A DNA stretch of 64,000 nt from Candidatus Heimdallarchaeota archaeon (lineage in GTDB: Archaea > Asgardarchaeota > Heimdallarchaeia > JABLTI01): the NCBI GenBank assembly GCA_018238155.1, contig JABCTZ010000033.1, positions 44,002-108,001 on the forward strand, in the 5' to 3' direction. This document shows positions 36,535-45,339 of this stretch, one piece after another. How positions within the stretch are numbered: position 1 is the first letter of the stretch; every line of letters starts with the position of its first letter. Below the pieces are notes generated by a model, which worked only from the letters and a program-made list of their open reading frames with translations, was not told the origin of the DNA and ran no database searches. The position numbers and the translations under genes were made by a program.

Positions 36535-36568
36535 TGAGCATTGCTCAACTATAATTGAGTGATACTCA
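36535..36568. promoter_or_regulatory. Tandem palindromic operator before the Lnt-like gene
   Basis: TGAGCATTGCTCA (36535-36547) and TGAGTGATACTCA (36556-36568) are perfect inverted repeats of 6+1+6 and 5+3+5 bases. Their centres are 21 bases apart, two helical turns. Between them CTCAA and TTGAG give a further overlapping inverted repeat. A TATA-like GCTTTAAATATAA on the minus strand (36570-36582) lies directly upstream relative to the leftward gene, so the palindromes cover the expected transcription start. This is a strong operator candidate; the regulator is unknown. Confidence 0.6.
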
Positions 36569-36882
36569 GTTATATTTAAAGCTTTTGAAAAGGAAGAATG
36601 CTGGAAAGCCCTAATTTTCCACCGATGATTTCATTTTTAATTTGTTTTTTTTAGTATAGTTTGTGGGTTAAATTGAAATCATTTAAGTTAGACATGGTCG
36701 AAGCATCTGAAATAACTACAAGAAATTCAAAGATACAAATTATCCATTAACAGATTTAAGAGAATAACAAGCTTGGAATTAGAGTTGACGTCATTTGAAC
36801 CGGAAAAATAAGAACTTTTAGTGTGGAATTTATTAATCTATTAAAAATGATAAAAAAAGGAGAAAGAAAAATTCATTAATTA
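36569..36882. other. Intergenic region, nothing else recognised
   Basis: AT-rich sequence between the Lnt-like promoter and the end of the next minus-strand gene. No frame with family resemblance was found; AAAAAAAGGAGAAAG at about 36853 resembles a ribosome site but no ORF follows. Confidence 0.35.
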
Positions 36883-37758
36883 TTATTTCTTCTTTCTTTT
36901 TCTAATGAAAACTGTAGCAATAGCCAGAAAGACAAAAACAACAAATAGATCTTTCTAATTGTGAATAAGTTGTTCTCTTTTCGTTTTGTGGAAGAAATGC
37001 TCCAAAATATAAACTAAACCGTCTAGCTCTTTGGGAAGGGAAACTTTTTTTGTTAGTTTAAAACCTGAAGTATTTAACAAGATATCTTTTTGTTTCTCTG
37101 ATGAAATTAATATCATATTAAAAGTCTTAATAGTAGTTACAATCCTAGTATGATTCGCATCTTGTTCATCCACAGTATTCAAAGCATATCGAATTCCTCT
37201 CGCTCCATATAGTTCTTGATAAAATGAGAAAATTGTTGCTACCTTTAAGTTATTCAACCAGTTACTTTTCTTTTTATAATCTTTTTCTTTTTTACTAGTT
37301 AATCTAATATTCTTCATATCAGACCATTTTATATTACAAAGAGTACTATTACCATTTATTACTTTAAGTCCATTTTTATCTATTGTCAATATATCATGAA
37401 GAACTATTCCCTTTCGATTTCGTTTGAATATGAACCCATCAGAATTAAAAAGTGATTCTAGTTTAATTATCTCACTATGATTCAACGAATATTCTAAATA
37501 AGTCGGTTGACGTAAATAATTTAATAGTTCTTCTTTCTCCGTTTTATCAATTTCATCATCTATTTTGTCTTTAAGATCTTCATCTTCTGGAGCATAAATG
37601 AAATTGTCTTTATCAATGAATAATTTATAATCATTAGCTACCTCAAGTATTTCTTCTACAGAAAGCATACAAACAGTTGCCAACCATTTAATTTTTACTT
37701 TCTTACCATCCCTTATTCTATCAAGCAATTCAGCTCTCTTTTCTATAGTTAATTCCAA
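36883..37758 (-). CDS. PH-like domain protein; TAG at 36955 followed in frame by a membrane tail
   Basis: From TTG 37758 the frame runs 267 residues to TAG 36957-36955. An N-terminal helical, winged-helix-like part (about 1-60; KIKWLATVCMLSVEEILEVA) is followed by an acidic linker and a beta-rich PH/GRAM-like part (GIVLHDILTIDKNGLKV, NIKWSDMKNIRLTSKK). Directly after the TAG, in the same frame, come 23 codons encoding DLFVVFVFLAIATVFIRKRK and a TAA at 36883. That is a perfect C-terminal anchor: a hydrophobic helix and a basic tail. So the protein may be a nonsense-truncated form of a tail-anchored one, or the stop may be read through. The extent given covers the tail; the conservative gene is 36955-37758. 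Function unknown. Confidence 0.6.
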
Positions 37759-37932
37759 GTCAATCTCTACCTTTAACGTGAATGATAATTATTCAATTTA
37801 GTATTTAAAGAGTTTCAATTATTAGAGAGATTTCTTTAGCAACGCCGATTAAAGGATATTGCTCGACAATAAGAAATGTTTTTTACTACATCACTATAAT
37901 AACTAGTAGTACAATAAAATGGATGAATTTTA

Positions 37933-38424
37933 ATGAGTAAACGTAGAACGTTCTTAGGTGCGATAGTAGGAGCTTTTATTGGTGTTGGAATACTCGTTCT
38001 ATCAATTTGGATATCCCAAACTGTACCAAATGTAGCATTTGTTGCTTTTGCAAGTTGGCTTATTGGTGGATTTGTAGCAGGATTAATAGCATCAAGTCCA
38101 GGGCGAGGAGCTTTAGCAGGTTTCTTAACGGCAATTATTGGTTTCTTCATAAATTCTATAATTATTACATTCTTAACTGTCTTTACAGGAAGCGGACTTC
38201 TTGCAATTATTTTTGGATTTGCGACTTTTGGTGCTGTAAATCCGGCAGATTATTCTGCAGTTATTGGTATCTTAATTGCTATTGGAATTCTTATTTCACT
38301 AATAGTTTCAGCTGTATTAGGAGTAACAAGTATAATCGCTGGCTTAATAGGTGGAGCAATAAACAATCCAAGCAGACCCAAAACAGAAGCTTTCCAAGAG
38401 GATTCTGAGGATATTTATAGATAA
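37933..38424 (+). CDS. Four-span membrane protein (DUF5518-like)
   Basis: The 163-residue protein has four glycine-rich membrane helices (FLGAIVGAFIGVGILVLSIW, FASWLIGGFVAGLIASSPGR, FLTAIIGFFINSIIITFL, ILIAIGILISLIVSAVLG) and a short acidic C-terminal tail. The pattern G-x-x-x-G-x-x-A-G with a conserved SPGRGALAGFL turn is common in archaeal DUF5518-type proteins. It probably has no enzymatic role. ATG 37933. Confidence 0.65.
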   Translation: MSKRRTFLGAIVGAFIGVGILVLSIWISQTVPNVAFVAFASWLIGGFVAGLIASSPGRGALAGFLTAIIGFFINSIIITFLTVFTGSGLLAIIFGFATFGAVNPADYSAVIGILIAIGILISLIVSAVLGVTSIIAGLIGGAINNPSRPKTEAFQEDSEDIYR

Positions 38425-38542
38425 GTACTACTAGAAATTGAAGAGAAATGTAAGTGAAATATTGTCAATATAATTTAGTTTTTTCAGATGAAAAAAATAT
38501 CTCATGATAAAAGATAAAAATGAGTAAAGCTTACTGACATCT

Positions 38543-39067
38543 GTGATTATATTGAAAAGTAAAAATACGAATACTGAGAAAGAAGATATTTTGTATAGCG
38601 AATGGGTTCCTATCAGTAAAATAGTAGTAATTCTTATTGTTTTTTTAGAACTGCTGCTTATCACAAATATCATTTTAATTTCTATTTTAAAACCGCAAGA
38701 AATGGTACTTGCAGTATCACTTGGCGTACCTCTGATCGTTCTTTTTCTCTTGATAGGATGGAATTTTAGAGGTTTACAAATCACTTTAACAAAAGATGTA
38801 ATTAAAATTAAATTTGGAATTATCAATAAGAAAATCATTACTTTAGATGAATTAGTTAGCTGTGAAGTAATAAAAGCTTCATTTGGAAAATATTATGGAA
38901 TGGGAATTCGAGTAGGTTCTGATTCATCATGGGCTTATGTAACTGATTTTGGTGATGCAGTAAAACTTACTTATCAAAAGAGTAGATTATTCGTGTTTTC
39001 CTCAAAAAACCATCAAAAATTAATTGATTTATTGAAAGAGCACAATAAAATTCTAACTATTATCTGA
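38543..39067 (+). CDS. Two-span membrane protein with bacterial-PH-like domain
   Basis: The 174-residue product has two adjacent membrane helices (ISKIVVILIVFLELLLITNI, AVSLGVPLIVLFLLIGWNF) and then a beta-rich C-terminal domain (GLQITLTKDVIKIKFGIINK, LVSCEVIKASFGKYYGMGIR, FVFSSKNHQKLIDLL). This is the layout of membrane-anchored PH-like (bPH) proteins. GTG 38543 or TTG 38552 could be the start. Function unknown; its neighbour at 36955 also has a PH-like part. Confidence 0.6.
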   Translation: MIILKSKNTNTEKEDILYSEWVPISKIVVILIVFLELLLITNIILISILKPQEMVLAVSLGVPLIVLFLLIGWNFRGLQITLTKDVIKIKFGIINKKIITLDELVSCEVIKASFGKYYGMGIRVGSDSSWAYVTDFGDAVKLTYQKSRLFVFSSKNHQKLIDLLKEHNKILTII

Positions 39068-39131
39068 TTTTTTCATTATTTTTCTTTCTGTTTTATTCCT
39101 TATGAATTTAATTTTTTGATTTTTTTTTTGA

Positions 39132-39155
39132 AAACGTATGTTAAAATATACGTTT
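39132..39155. promoter_or_regulatory. Inverted repeat in the promoter region of the LVIVD protein
   Basis: AAACGTAT at 39132-39139 and ATACGTTT at 39148-39155 form a perfect 8-base inverted repeat with an 8-base AT-rich spacer (GTTAAAAT) that may include the TATA box. It lies about 47 bases before ATG 39202. It could be an operator. Confidence 0.45.
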
Positions 39156-39201
39156 ACAACTAATACAATTCAAGAGTTCTATTTATTTGAAGGTAAAAAA
39201 A

Positions 39202-40416
39202 ATGACTAAGAACAATAAAAACGGGCTAACTATTTACTACTTTATTTTAGTAATTTTGATGATTGGATTGATGCCTGTAACTAAAACAATAGGATATCAA
39301 AATACACAATCAAATTCTTTTTCGGGAAATGAATTAGAAATAAATAATGAAATAACCAGAGGGGGCTCCTCAATCTTTGTTAATGGAAACTATGTGTACC
39401 TATTAGATGGATATTCTGGGCTTGAAATCTATGATATTAGTATAAAGGATGAACCTGTATTCGTTGATCAGTATATTGAATATGGAGACTACTATTACAA
39501 TCTGATTGTTCAGAATGATTATGTTTACGTCTATAATCAATTTGATAGTAAAATCAACATACTAGACTGTTCCAATGTTTCAGACATAAAATTAGAAGGG
39601 AATCTCACATTACCAGACATTAATTACCGCGAATTTGCTGTTGTTGGTAGGAATTTATTTGCAATTACTGCTACTGAATTCAGTATCTTCAATTTTACAG
39701 ATTATACTAATATTTCATTAATTGACTCATATACTAATGTCAATGCAAGCTTTTCTGATATAACAATTAAAGGAAACTATTCCTATATATTAAACTCAGG
39801 TTACGGATTAGTTATTTTTAACATAACAGATCCCTCTGACATTCAGAAAGTAAATGAGGTAGTAATTGATGATAACAGTACTTTCATTGAGTTCTTTATC
39901 ACTGATGACTATCTTTACATTCAAGAAGGGCTAACAATGTTGTATTTCTATGACATTACAGATCATCTAGACATAACATACATCACAAAATACAATATCA
40001 CTACAAATCATTTTAATGATCTTTTTGTAACAGAAAATTACGTATTTGTTCTTTATTGGAGATCTTTTGACATAATAGATATTTCTAACTTGGCTGATAT
40101 TAAGACAATCGGAAATTACGAGTACAAGTATACTGCTATTTTCGAAGATATGTATATAGATGGTAATTTTGCATATGTAAGAAGCAGTCAAAGTGGACAT
40201 TTAGAAGGAAATAGACCACTCTACATCGTAGATTTTACTACTCTTGATTCACCCGTTCTTATATTTCCAGACAGCAATCCAAATAGATTTTTAGATACTA
40301 TTTTTATAACTATTGGAGCAATATTGGGTGGAATAGTTTTGATAACTGTTATTTCTATAATAGTAATCCTTGTTAGTAATAAGAAACCAAAAGTTGCTAT
40401 TGATGGAAAAATGTGA
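39202..40416 (+). CDS. LVIVD-repeat surface protein with C-terminal anchor
   Basis: The 404-residue protein has a signal peptide (GLTIYYFILVILMIGLMPVT), about six LVIVD-like propeller repeats (NYVYLLDGYSGLEIYDISIK, SYILNSGYGLVIFNITDPSD) and a C-terminal span (FITIGAILGGIVLITVISII) followed by a short basic tail. It is exposed outside the cell and many NxS/T sites (for example NFTDYTNIS) are present, suggesting glycosylation. ATG 39202 is preferred over TTG 39187 because AAGGT at 39190 gives proper spacing. It is related to the N-terminal half of the protein at 24691. Confidence 0.8.
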   Translation: MTKNNKNGLTIYYFILVILMIGLMPVTKTIGYQNTQSNSFSGNELEINNEITRGGSSIFVNGNYVYLLDGYSGLEIYDISIKDEPVFVDQYIEYGDYYYNLIVQNDYVYVYNQFDSKINILDCSNVSDIKLEGNLTLPDINYREFAVVGRNLFAITATEFSIFNFTDYTNISLIDSYTNVNASFSDITIKGNYSYILNSGYGLVIFNITDPSDIQKVNEVVIDDNSTFIEFFITDDYLYIQEGLTMLYFYDITDHLDITYITKYNITTNHFNDLFVTENYVFVLYWRSFDIIDISNLADIKTIGNYEYKYTAIFEDMYIDGNFAYVRSSQSGHLEGNRPLYIVDFTTLDSPVLIFPDSNPNRFLDTIFITIGAILGGIVLITVISIIVILVSNKKPKVAIDGKM

Positions 40417-40647
40417 ATACTAGAGTACTAGCTCTAGTTTCTTTACTTTTCATTTCGAGTATCTATTATTTGACTTTTTCTTAAAAATCATTTTTTTTCC
40501 ATAAATTTGGTTTGAAGATCTACAAAGTTAGTAGGAAATAAACGACCATATTTTCTTATTTATAAAAAGAAACTAGATATTGATGTGAAATTAATGATAG
40601 ATGATGAAAACTTCAAAGATTAACCATATGAATGAAAAATCAAAATA

Positions 40648-40911
40648 ATGAGTTTTAAAACTGAGAAAGAAATTAGCGATGGTCTAGAACAAATAAAATT
40701 TATTTGTAAAGATTATTGTGAAAAGTGCCCAAGCTATCATGGAATTGGGGAAACTGATCTTGCATTTTGTTCTATAGATAAGAGCTCATTGATCAAAGAA
40801 AAGAAATGATTTCTTTGTAAAGTGTGCCCTGTATACAAAATGATGAGTCTTCGATGGGAATATTTTTGCATAGAAGGAAATGCTATGGAATTATCAAATG
40901 CTGAAAAATAA
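40648..40911 (+). pseudogene. DUF2769-like Cys-rich small protein interrupted by TGA
   Basis: ATG 40648 opens LEQIKFICKDYCEKCPSYHG, continues to AFCSIDKSSLIKEKK, meets TGA (40807-40809, codon 54), and reads on as FLCKVCPVYKMMSLRWEYFC and a stop. The Cys spacing matches DUF2769 proteins, in which CxxCPVY and YFCxxG follow in one chain. The TGA stands where a Gly codon would be one base away, so a simple nonsense mutation explains it. Confidence 0.65.
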
Positions 40912-41028
40912 GAGAAGTAATTTATTAACCATTTTATTTATTATTATTTCCCGATTTTGTTAAAATGAAAAAGTTTATTGCCATTTATTCATCTATTTAA
41001 TTGTGAAATTATAATACAAGTGGTTAAA

Positions 41029-41667
41029 ATGAATAAAAAGATCTTAGTTCCTATTATAATTTCAATTATTAGTATTCTTCTTGTCTTCAACACTACTTGT
41101 GTAAATGGAGTGAATTTATCCTTAGTTGATGAAACACAAGATATTATTCATATGATTGATGGCGTAACTTCAGCAACTAACCAAGCTGTTCTTCCAGAAA
41201 TTGACATAGTTTCTTTGGAAATGAATGAAAGTACTGTTGCAGTAACATTTCTTGATACGCCTGTTCTCTCAATCAATAATTTCTATGATTTTATTGTTTA
41301 CTGGAATGGAGATCAAAATGGTAATTTTACAGATGGTCATTGGAATCAAGGAAATATTATTTCACAAACATATCTTGTAAATAGTACTGGTGATATAATC
41401 GTATCTACGAAAGCTAATGATTCTATAGCTATTATTGGATACACTTTATACTATCCAATTTTGAATGCTTCTCTAATTGTCACTGATTTGGATCCAATAA
41501 ATATGATTATGGATGCCCGTCAACGTGATGGTACTGGTCCAGATTTCTATCAAGACACCTTAGAATACAATACTGGTGAATCCGTTCCTGGTTTTACATT
41601 TGTTGCATCGATCATTGGAGTAGCAACTCTTGTTGTGACAGTTATATTCTCGAGGAAAAAGCACTAG
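41029..41667 (+). CDS. Secreted protein with PGF-like C-terminal anchor
   Basis: From ATG 41029 the 212-residue protein has a signal peptide (ILVPIIISIISILLVFNTTC), a beta-rich extracellular domain with several NxS/T sites, and ends VPGFTFVASIIGVATLVVTV plus IFSRKKH. The PGF, hydrophobic run and basic end resemble PGF-CTERM sorting signals handled by archaeosortases. The internal part (NFYDFIVYWNGDQNGNFTDG) suggests a beta-sandwich. An open extension to 40978 lacks a signal-peptide look, so ATG 41029 is preferred. Confidence 0.7.
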   Translation: MNKKILVPIIISIISILLVFNTTCVNGVNLSLVDETQDIIHMIDGVTSATNQAVLPEIDIVSLEMNESTVAVTFLDTPVLSINNFYDFIVYWNGDQNGNFTDGHWNQGNIISQTYLVNSTGDIIVSTKANDSIAIIGYTLYYPILNASLIVTDLDPINMIMDARQRDGTGPDFYQDTLEYNTGESVPGFTFVASIIGVATLVVTVIFSRKKH

Positions 41668-41710
41668 TTGTTTATATTTTAAATAAAAATAAATTAAATG
41701 AGGATTTGAA

Positions 41711-42790
41711 ATGAATAAAGTTATTATTACAGGAAAAATAGACGATGGGGAAGATTTCAGCCAAGAAGTAGATACTAATGCTGAAGAACTCAGTTTATCA
41801 GGATACCAACTTATATCGGTCGACCTATCTCCACTTCAACAATGTACTGAGTTAAAGAGATTTTACATTTATTCTAACAAACTTACCACACTTGATCTTG
41901 CACCACTTCAAAATTGCAGGCAGCTCCAAACACTCGCTCTTGATTTTAATCAACTTACTTCAGTTGATTTGGTTCCACTACAAAATTGTCAACAACTAAA
42001 AAGACTTACTCTTGAAGAAAATCAACTCTCTTCGATAGATTTGACTCCTTTACAGAATTGTAAAAAGATGATATTTCTATCTCTTAGTGTCAATCAACTG
42101 ACAACAATCGACTTAGCTCCAATTCAAAAATCTAAACAGCTACAAAATCTGGAACTTAATTATAACCAGCTAACCTCAATTGACTTATCTCCCCTCCAAA
42201 ACTGTTTAAAACTTGAAGCGCTCTTCCTTCGCAACAATCAATTTACTACAATTGATCTTACACCACTGCAAAACTGTTCAAACCTAGAATGGCTATACCT
42301 TAATAGCAATAAGCTATCATCACTAGACTTGGAACCTCTAAAAGGATTAACGAAACTAAAATTACTTTTATTGTCATTCAACCGTCTTACATCACTCAAT
42401 TTGGGTCCGTTAAAAAATCACAAGCATTTGAAATATCTTGGCTTAGGTAATAATCAGTTATCTTCACTGGACATAGCACCTCTTCAAAGCTGTCAAAAAC
42501 TGGAAAGGCTCGAACTAATTTATAACAAGCTTAAATCATTAGATTTATCCCCATTCCAGGATTGTTTAGAATTAGAAGCAGCAATTTTAAGTGAAAACAT
42601 GATAAACTCCATTGATTTGGCACCACTCCAAAGTTGTTCCAAATTAAAAGAATTATACCTTGATGATTCTACGACCATTCTTTGGAACAAAGCTATTTTA
42701 GAGGTGGATTCGTTATCTAAAGGTTTAGAATTTTATCAAGCAAAAATACTCCAAGCACATCAACAGTATTTAGAAAGTCATAAAGATTAA
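41711..42790 (+). CDS. Leucine-rich-repeat protein
   Basis: The 359-residue protein is almost entirely 23-residue LRRs, about twelve, with consensus LxxCxxLxxLxLxxNxLTSIDLxP (for example LQNCLKLEALFLRNNQFTTI). There is no signal peptide or span, so it is cytosolic and probably binds proteins. The short N-terminal cap (MNKVIITGKIDDGEDFSQEV) and a helical C-terminal cap are not recognised. ATG 41711 behind GAGG. The very regular repeats suggest expansion by tandem duplication. Confidence 0.9.
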   Translation: MNKVIITGKIDDGEDFSQEVDTNAEELSLSGYQLISVDLSPLQQCTELKRFYIYSNKLTTLDLAPLQNCRQLQTLALDFNQLTSVDLVPLQNCQQLKRLTLEENQLSSIDLTPLQNCKKMIFLSLSVNQLTTIDLAPIQKSKQLQNLELNYNQLTSIDLSPLQNCLKLEALFLRNNQFTTIDLTPLQNCSNLEWLYLNSNKLSSLDLEPLKGLTKLKLLLLSFNRLTSLNLGPLKNHKHLKYLGLGNNQLSSLDIAPLQSCQKLERLELIYNKLKSLDLSPFQDCLELEAAILSENMINSIDLAPLQSCSKLKELYLDDSTTILWNKAILEVDSLSKGLEFYQAKILQAHQQYLESHKD

Positions 42791-43100
42791 GCAACACAAT
42801 TTGAGTAAGCATTATTTTTGGAATTGATTTGCTATACATAAATTTTGTTCCAAAAATACTGAACCAATTTCTTAAAAAGTGATTGTATAATTCAATAGGT
42901 ACAATCAAATAGAAGAATACCTTGCTCAATAATGTAGTTGAACAAAATGAAAAACTTGAATTTTAATTGATTTTACTAACCTATTCTATATCATTGTTTG
43001 ATAAAAAATAGAAAAAAAGATAGCAATGAGTAGAAGAAAGTTACAATTTAGGTTATTATTTATAAGTTAGTTTTTAGTTAATAAATTTGAGGCTATAGTT
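42791..43100. other. Intergenic region before HEPN/MNT pair
   Basis: About 310 bases; no gene recognised. The last part should hold the promoter of the HEPN gene (AT-rich near 43058-43075, TTATTTATAAG). TGAGG at 43088 is the ribosome site for TTG 43101. Confidence 0.4.
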
Positions 43101-43478
43101 TTGCATAAAGAAGAAGTAGATTTACTATTAAAAAGAAGCAGAAATTTTTTGGAAGGTTCTGAACAAAGGTTCAAAAAAGAAGATTGGGATCTTACTTGTT
43201 TCTTAGCTGAACAATCTGTTCAATTATATTTGAAAGCAATCATATTACTAGAAACAGGTCAAACACCAAGAACTCATTCAATAAGACAGTTACTTGCTCT
43301 ACTTGGGCAAATTATTGAGAAAGAAATACTCTTCGATAGAAAGAGTCTTTTTATGCTCGAAAGTGCTTATTTTAATGCAAGATATATCGCTGTGAGTTAT
43401 GATGAGGAACAAGCCAAAGATTCGTTAAAAATTGCCAAGGAAATAATTGCTTATGTCGAAAATATACGAAATCGGTAA
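43101..43478 (+). CDS. HEPN-domain protein, paralog of 19028
   Basis: The 125-residue protein is about 85% identical to the HEPN protein at 19028-19405 (shared LLLKRSRNFLE, LTCFLAEQSVQLYLKAI, TPRTHSIRQLLA). TTG start 43101 is conserved. It overlaps the following nucleotidyltransferase by 26 bases. No RX4HXY motif is visible. Confidence 0.82.
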   Translation: MHKEEVDLLLKRSRNFLEGSEQRFKKEDWDLTCFLAEQSVQLYLKAIILLETGQTPRTHSIRQLLALLGQIIEKEILFDRKSLFMLESAYFNARYIAVSYDEEQAKDSLKIAKEIIAYVENIRNR

Positions 43479-43797
43479 AGAACGATACAAGATTATAAAA
43501 AAATACAAACAATATCTTGAACCTATTAAACAAATATGTATCAAATTATTACCTGCAGTAAAAGTATTTCTTTTTGGCAGTGTCCTCAGAGGTGAGTTAG
43601 TTGCTGCTAGTGACATAGATATCTTGATATTAACTGAAAGAGAATTTAAAAACCAAAAGGAACGAGCTTTAATAATTATAGAAATTGAAGATAAGATAGG
43701 ATTACCCTTTGTCCATCCATTTGAATTTCATTTAATGTCAACAGAAGAATATAATAGATTTATTAGCACCACAAAAACTCAATTAGAAGAGATTTAG
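43453..43797 (+). CDS. MNT-type nucleotidyltransferase, paralog of 19380
   Basis: The 114-residue protein has GSx10DxD (FGSVLRGELVAASDIDILIL) and the LPFVHPFEFHLMS block. ATG 43453 aligns with ATG 19380 of the paralog, so it is preferred to TTG 43447. It is the presumed antitoxin of the HEPN partner. Confidence 0.85.
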   Translation: MSKIYEIGKERYKIIKKYKQYLEPIKQICIKLLPAVKVFLFGSVLRGELVAASDIDILILTEREFKNQKERALIIIEIEDKIGLPFVHPFEFHLMSTEEYNRFISTTKTQLEEI

Positions 43798-43804
43798 CTA
43801 AAAA

Positions 43805-43890
43805 AAGAAATTAACCCAAAGCTTTCGTAGTCATAGCCTTTTCAAAATAACCAGCATTCTTAGTAAAAGCCTTTACTTTGAGAAATCATA
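43805..43890 (-). pseudogene. C-terminal remnant of an unidentified protein
   Basis: The minus strand reads KVKAFTKNAGYFEKAMTTKA followed by LG and a stop at about 43813. This looks like a conserved enzyme C-terminus, but upstream frames are closed and the family was not identified. No ribosome site. Low-confidence remnant. Confidence 0.3.
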
Positions 43891-44005
43891 AAGTCTAAAT
43901 TTCAATAACCTTCAATGATAGAAGTGTTATTTGACTATTTCATCTTGATTCGTATTTAGAAAAGATGTTGAATGATTATTCTTGATAGTACTTTGTGATA
44001 AAATT

Positions 44006-44212
44006 ATGCCAATTGTACATGTTCATCTCTGGAAAGGTTTTAGTGAAGAAAAAGTAAAACAGGTTATTGAAGGTATAACAGAAGTTTTTGTGGATATGGA
44101 AATACCTCAACAAACAGTGCATATTGTTGTTCATGAATCACCTAAATCTCATTGGGGTATAGATGAAAAACCGGCTACTGAATCACGAAAAAACACCAAA
44201 CCTCCACCTTAA
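44006..44212 (+). CDS. 4-oxalocrotonate tautomerase-family protein
   Basis: ATG 44006 gives MPIVHVHLWKGFSEEKVKQV; removal of Met leaves the catalytic Pro1. The core continues with IEGITEVFVDM and HIVVHESPKSHWGIDEKPAT, matching the HWG-G-KP-region of small tautomerases. At 68 residues the length is typical. Such proteins tautomerise enols or dehalogenate small acids; the substrate is unknown. The N-terminal open extension to 43982 would destroy the Pro1 logic, so it is rejected. Confidence 0.85.
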   Translation: MPIVHVHLWKGFSEEKVKQVIEGITEVFVDMEIPQQTVHIVVHESPKSHWGIDEKPATESRKNTKPPP

Positions 44213-44403
44213 ATACCATCAGTTCATATTTTTAGAAACTGAGCCTGAGAGATTTCACTTCGTTCATCTTCCTTTTCTTTATCATTAAAAGACATTAAAA
44301 AAATTCTCAGATGACATTTAACAGGAAATTATTCAGAGATTTATGGAGTAAGATACCACAAGTAATTTCTTTTAAACAAAAGGTTGCTCTTCTCTAAATA
44401 ATT

Positions 44404-44809
44404 TTAAAAATAATAATAAAAGAAAGAGAGAGCTAGCTCTTTCTTTTTCGTAATACCATTTGAAAGAAGATGTAAGACAACTATACAAATTTCGAAGCCA
44501 TAAGTAGGTGTAGCTACAAGAGTAAAGGGAACAGGTACTATTCAATTGTAAAGAATTGATCATTATTATTGTTTACAGTGATATTATGACTTAGAGAATT
44601 ATCTACTGCTTCAATATAATATTCAAAAAATCAGAAGGATTCAGTTTCAAAACTAGCAAAGCTTGGTAGATATTCGAAGTATATAAAATCATTGAACTGG
44701 TTTCCCAAGAACTACCATTGATTCGGTAGTAGAGTGTAACAGAAACATACTTACATTCATTTAAGCTCATATTTATATTAGGATTATTTGATTTTAAGCA
44801 ATTCTTCAT
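44404..44809 (-). pseudogene. Decayed C-terminal part of a surface beta-sandwich protein
   Basis: Three minus-strand frames carry in order VSVTLYYRINGSSWETSSM, then IEAVDNSLSHNITVNNNND and QFFTIE, then TPTYGFEICIVVLHLLSNG with a KKK tail. Together they form the usual end of archaeal surface proteins: an Fn3-like or Ig-like repeat, a spacer and an anchor. Frameshifts and a stop separate the parts. A hairpin-like palindrome AGAGCTAGCTCT lies at about 44429. Confidence 0.5.
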
Positions 44810-44837
44810 TTATTTTAATAATTAATAATTAGTCTAT

Positions 44838-44885
44838 CCCCTTACAACATCTTTTCTGTTTTTGAAAACAAACATTGCTTTCACA
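44838..44885 (-). pseudogene. PLD-gene tail fragment
   Basis: ACAACATCTTTTCTGTTTTT and the following bases match the 3' end of the PLD-like gene at 53601-53650 imperfectly. It is one of the scattered tails; no coding value. Confidence 0.45.
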
Positions 44886-45012
44886 GCTAGCTAGTATCCA
44901 CAGGAGTGGATAAATCAAGTTAGAGAAGTTTATTTTAACTGTTTTACAGTTTTTAAGGAGTCTTTTTTTCTTGTCTCTTATGTGTTTGGATAAATAAATA
45001 GAATTAAGGATT

Positions 45013-45339
45013 TTATTTTGAAACGTCGTTCCTTTTTTTCCAAATCTCTTGACCTTCATCTAGAATTGTTAAGATAAAGGGATCTTTCTCCACTTTTCTC
45101 TTTTTCAATTCTTCCTTAGTTAGAATTAGTGGTGACCATTCAAATTCCAACGACAAATCATACAACAAACTATAAATCTTTTCGAAATCATTTTTTGTCC
45201 GTTCAGTAACAACAATAAGTATATCCACATCACTACCAAAATGAGGTTTTTTTCTTGCATAGGAACCAAAAAGGAAAATGTTAGTTATAGTACCAACTGC
45301 TCCAGCTAGTTTTTCCCTTTGCTTATTCAATAGCTTCAT
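45013..45339 (-). CDS. MNT-type nucleotidyltransferase
   Basis: From ATG 45339 the 108-residue protein starts MKLLNKQREKLAGAVGTITN and has GSx10DxD (FGSYARKKPHFGSDVDILIV). It overlaps the end of the HEPN gene by 17 bases (within GATGAAGC). The frame is open upstream to 45420, but that stretch lies inside the HEPN gene. This pair is unrelated in detail to those at 19 and 43 kb. Probable antitoxin. Confidence 0.85.
   Translation of the reverse strand: MKLLNKQREKLAGAVGTITNIFLFGSYARKKPHFGSDVDILIVVTERTKNDFEKIYSLLYDLSLEFEWSPLILTKEELKKRKVEKDPFILTILDEGQEIWKKRNDVSK

Noticed and set aside
36955..36957. TAG as pyrrolysine codon
   Set aside because: Possible in principle, but a membrane anchor tail does not call for it; nonsense mutation is simpler. 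Kept only as an alternative in the findings.
44420..44452. Palindrome AGAGCTAGCTCT with flanking GAAAG/CTTTC as a rho-independent-like terminator
   Set aside because: Archaea do not normally use such hairpins, and the element lies inside a decayed coding segment; too weak to claim.
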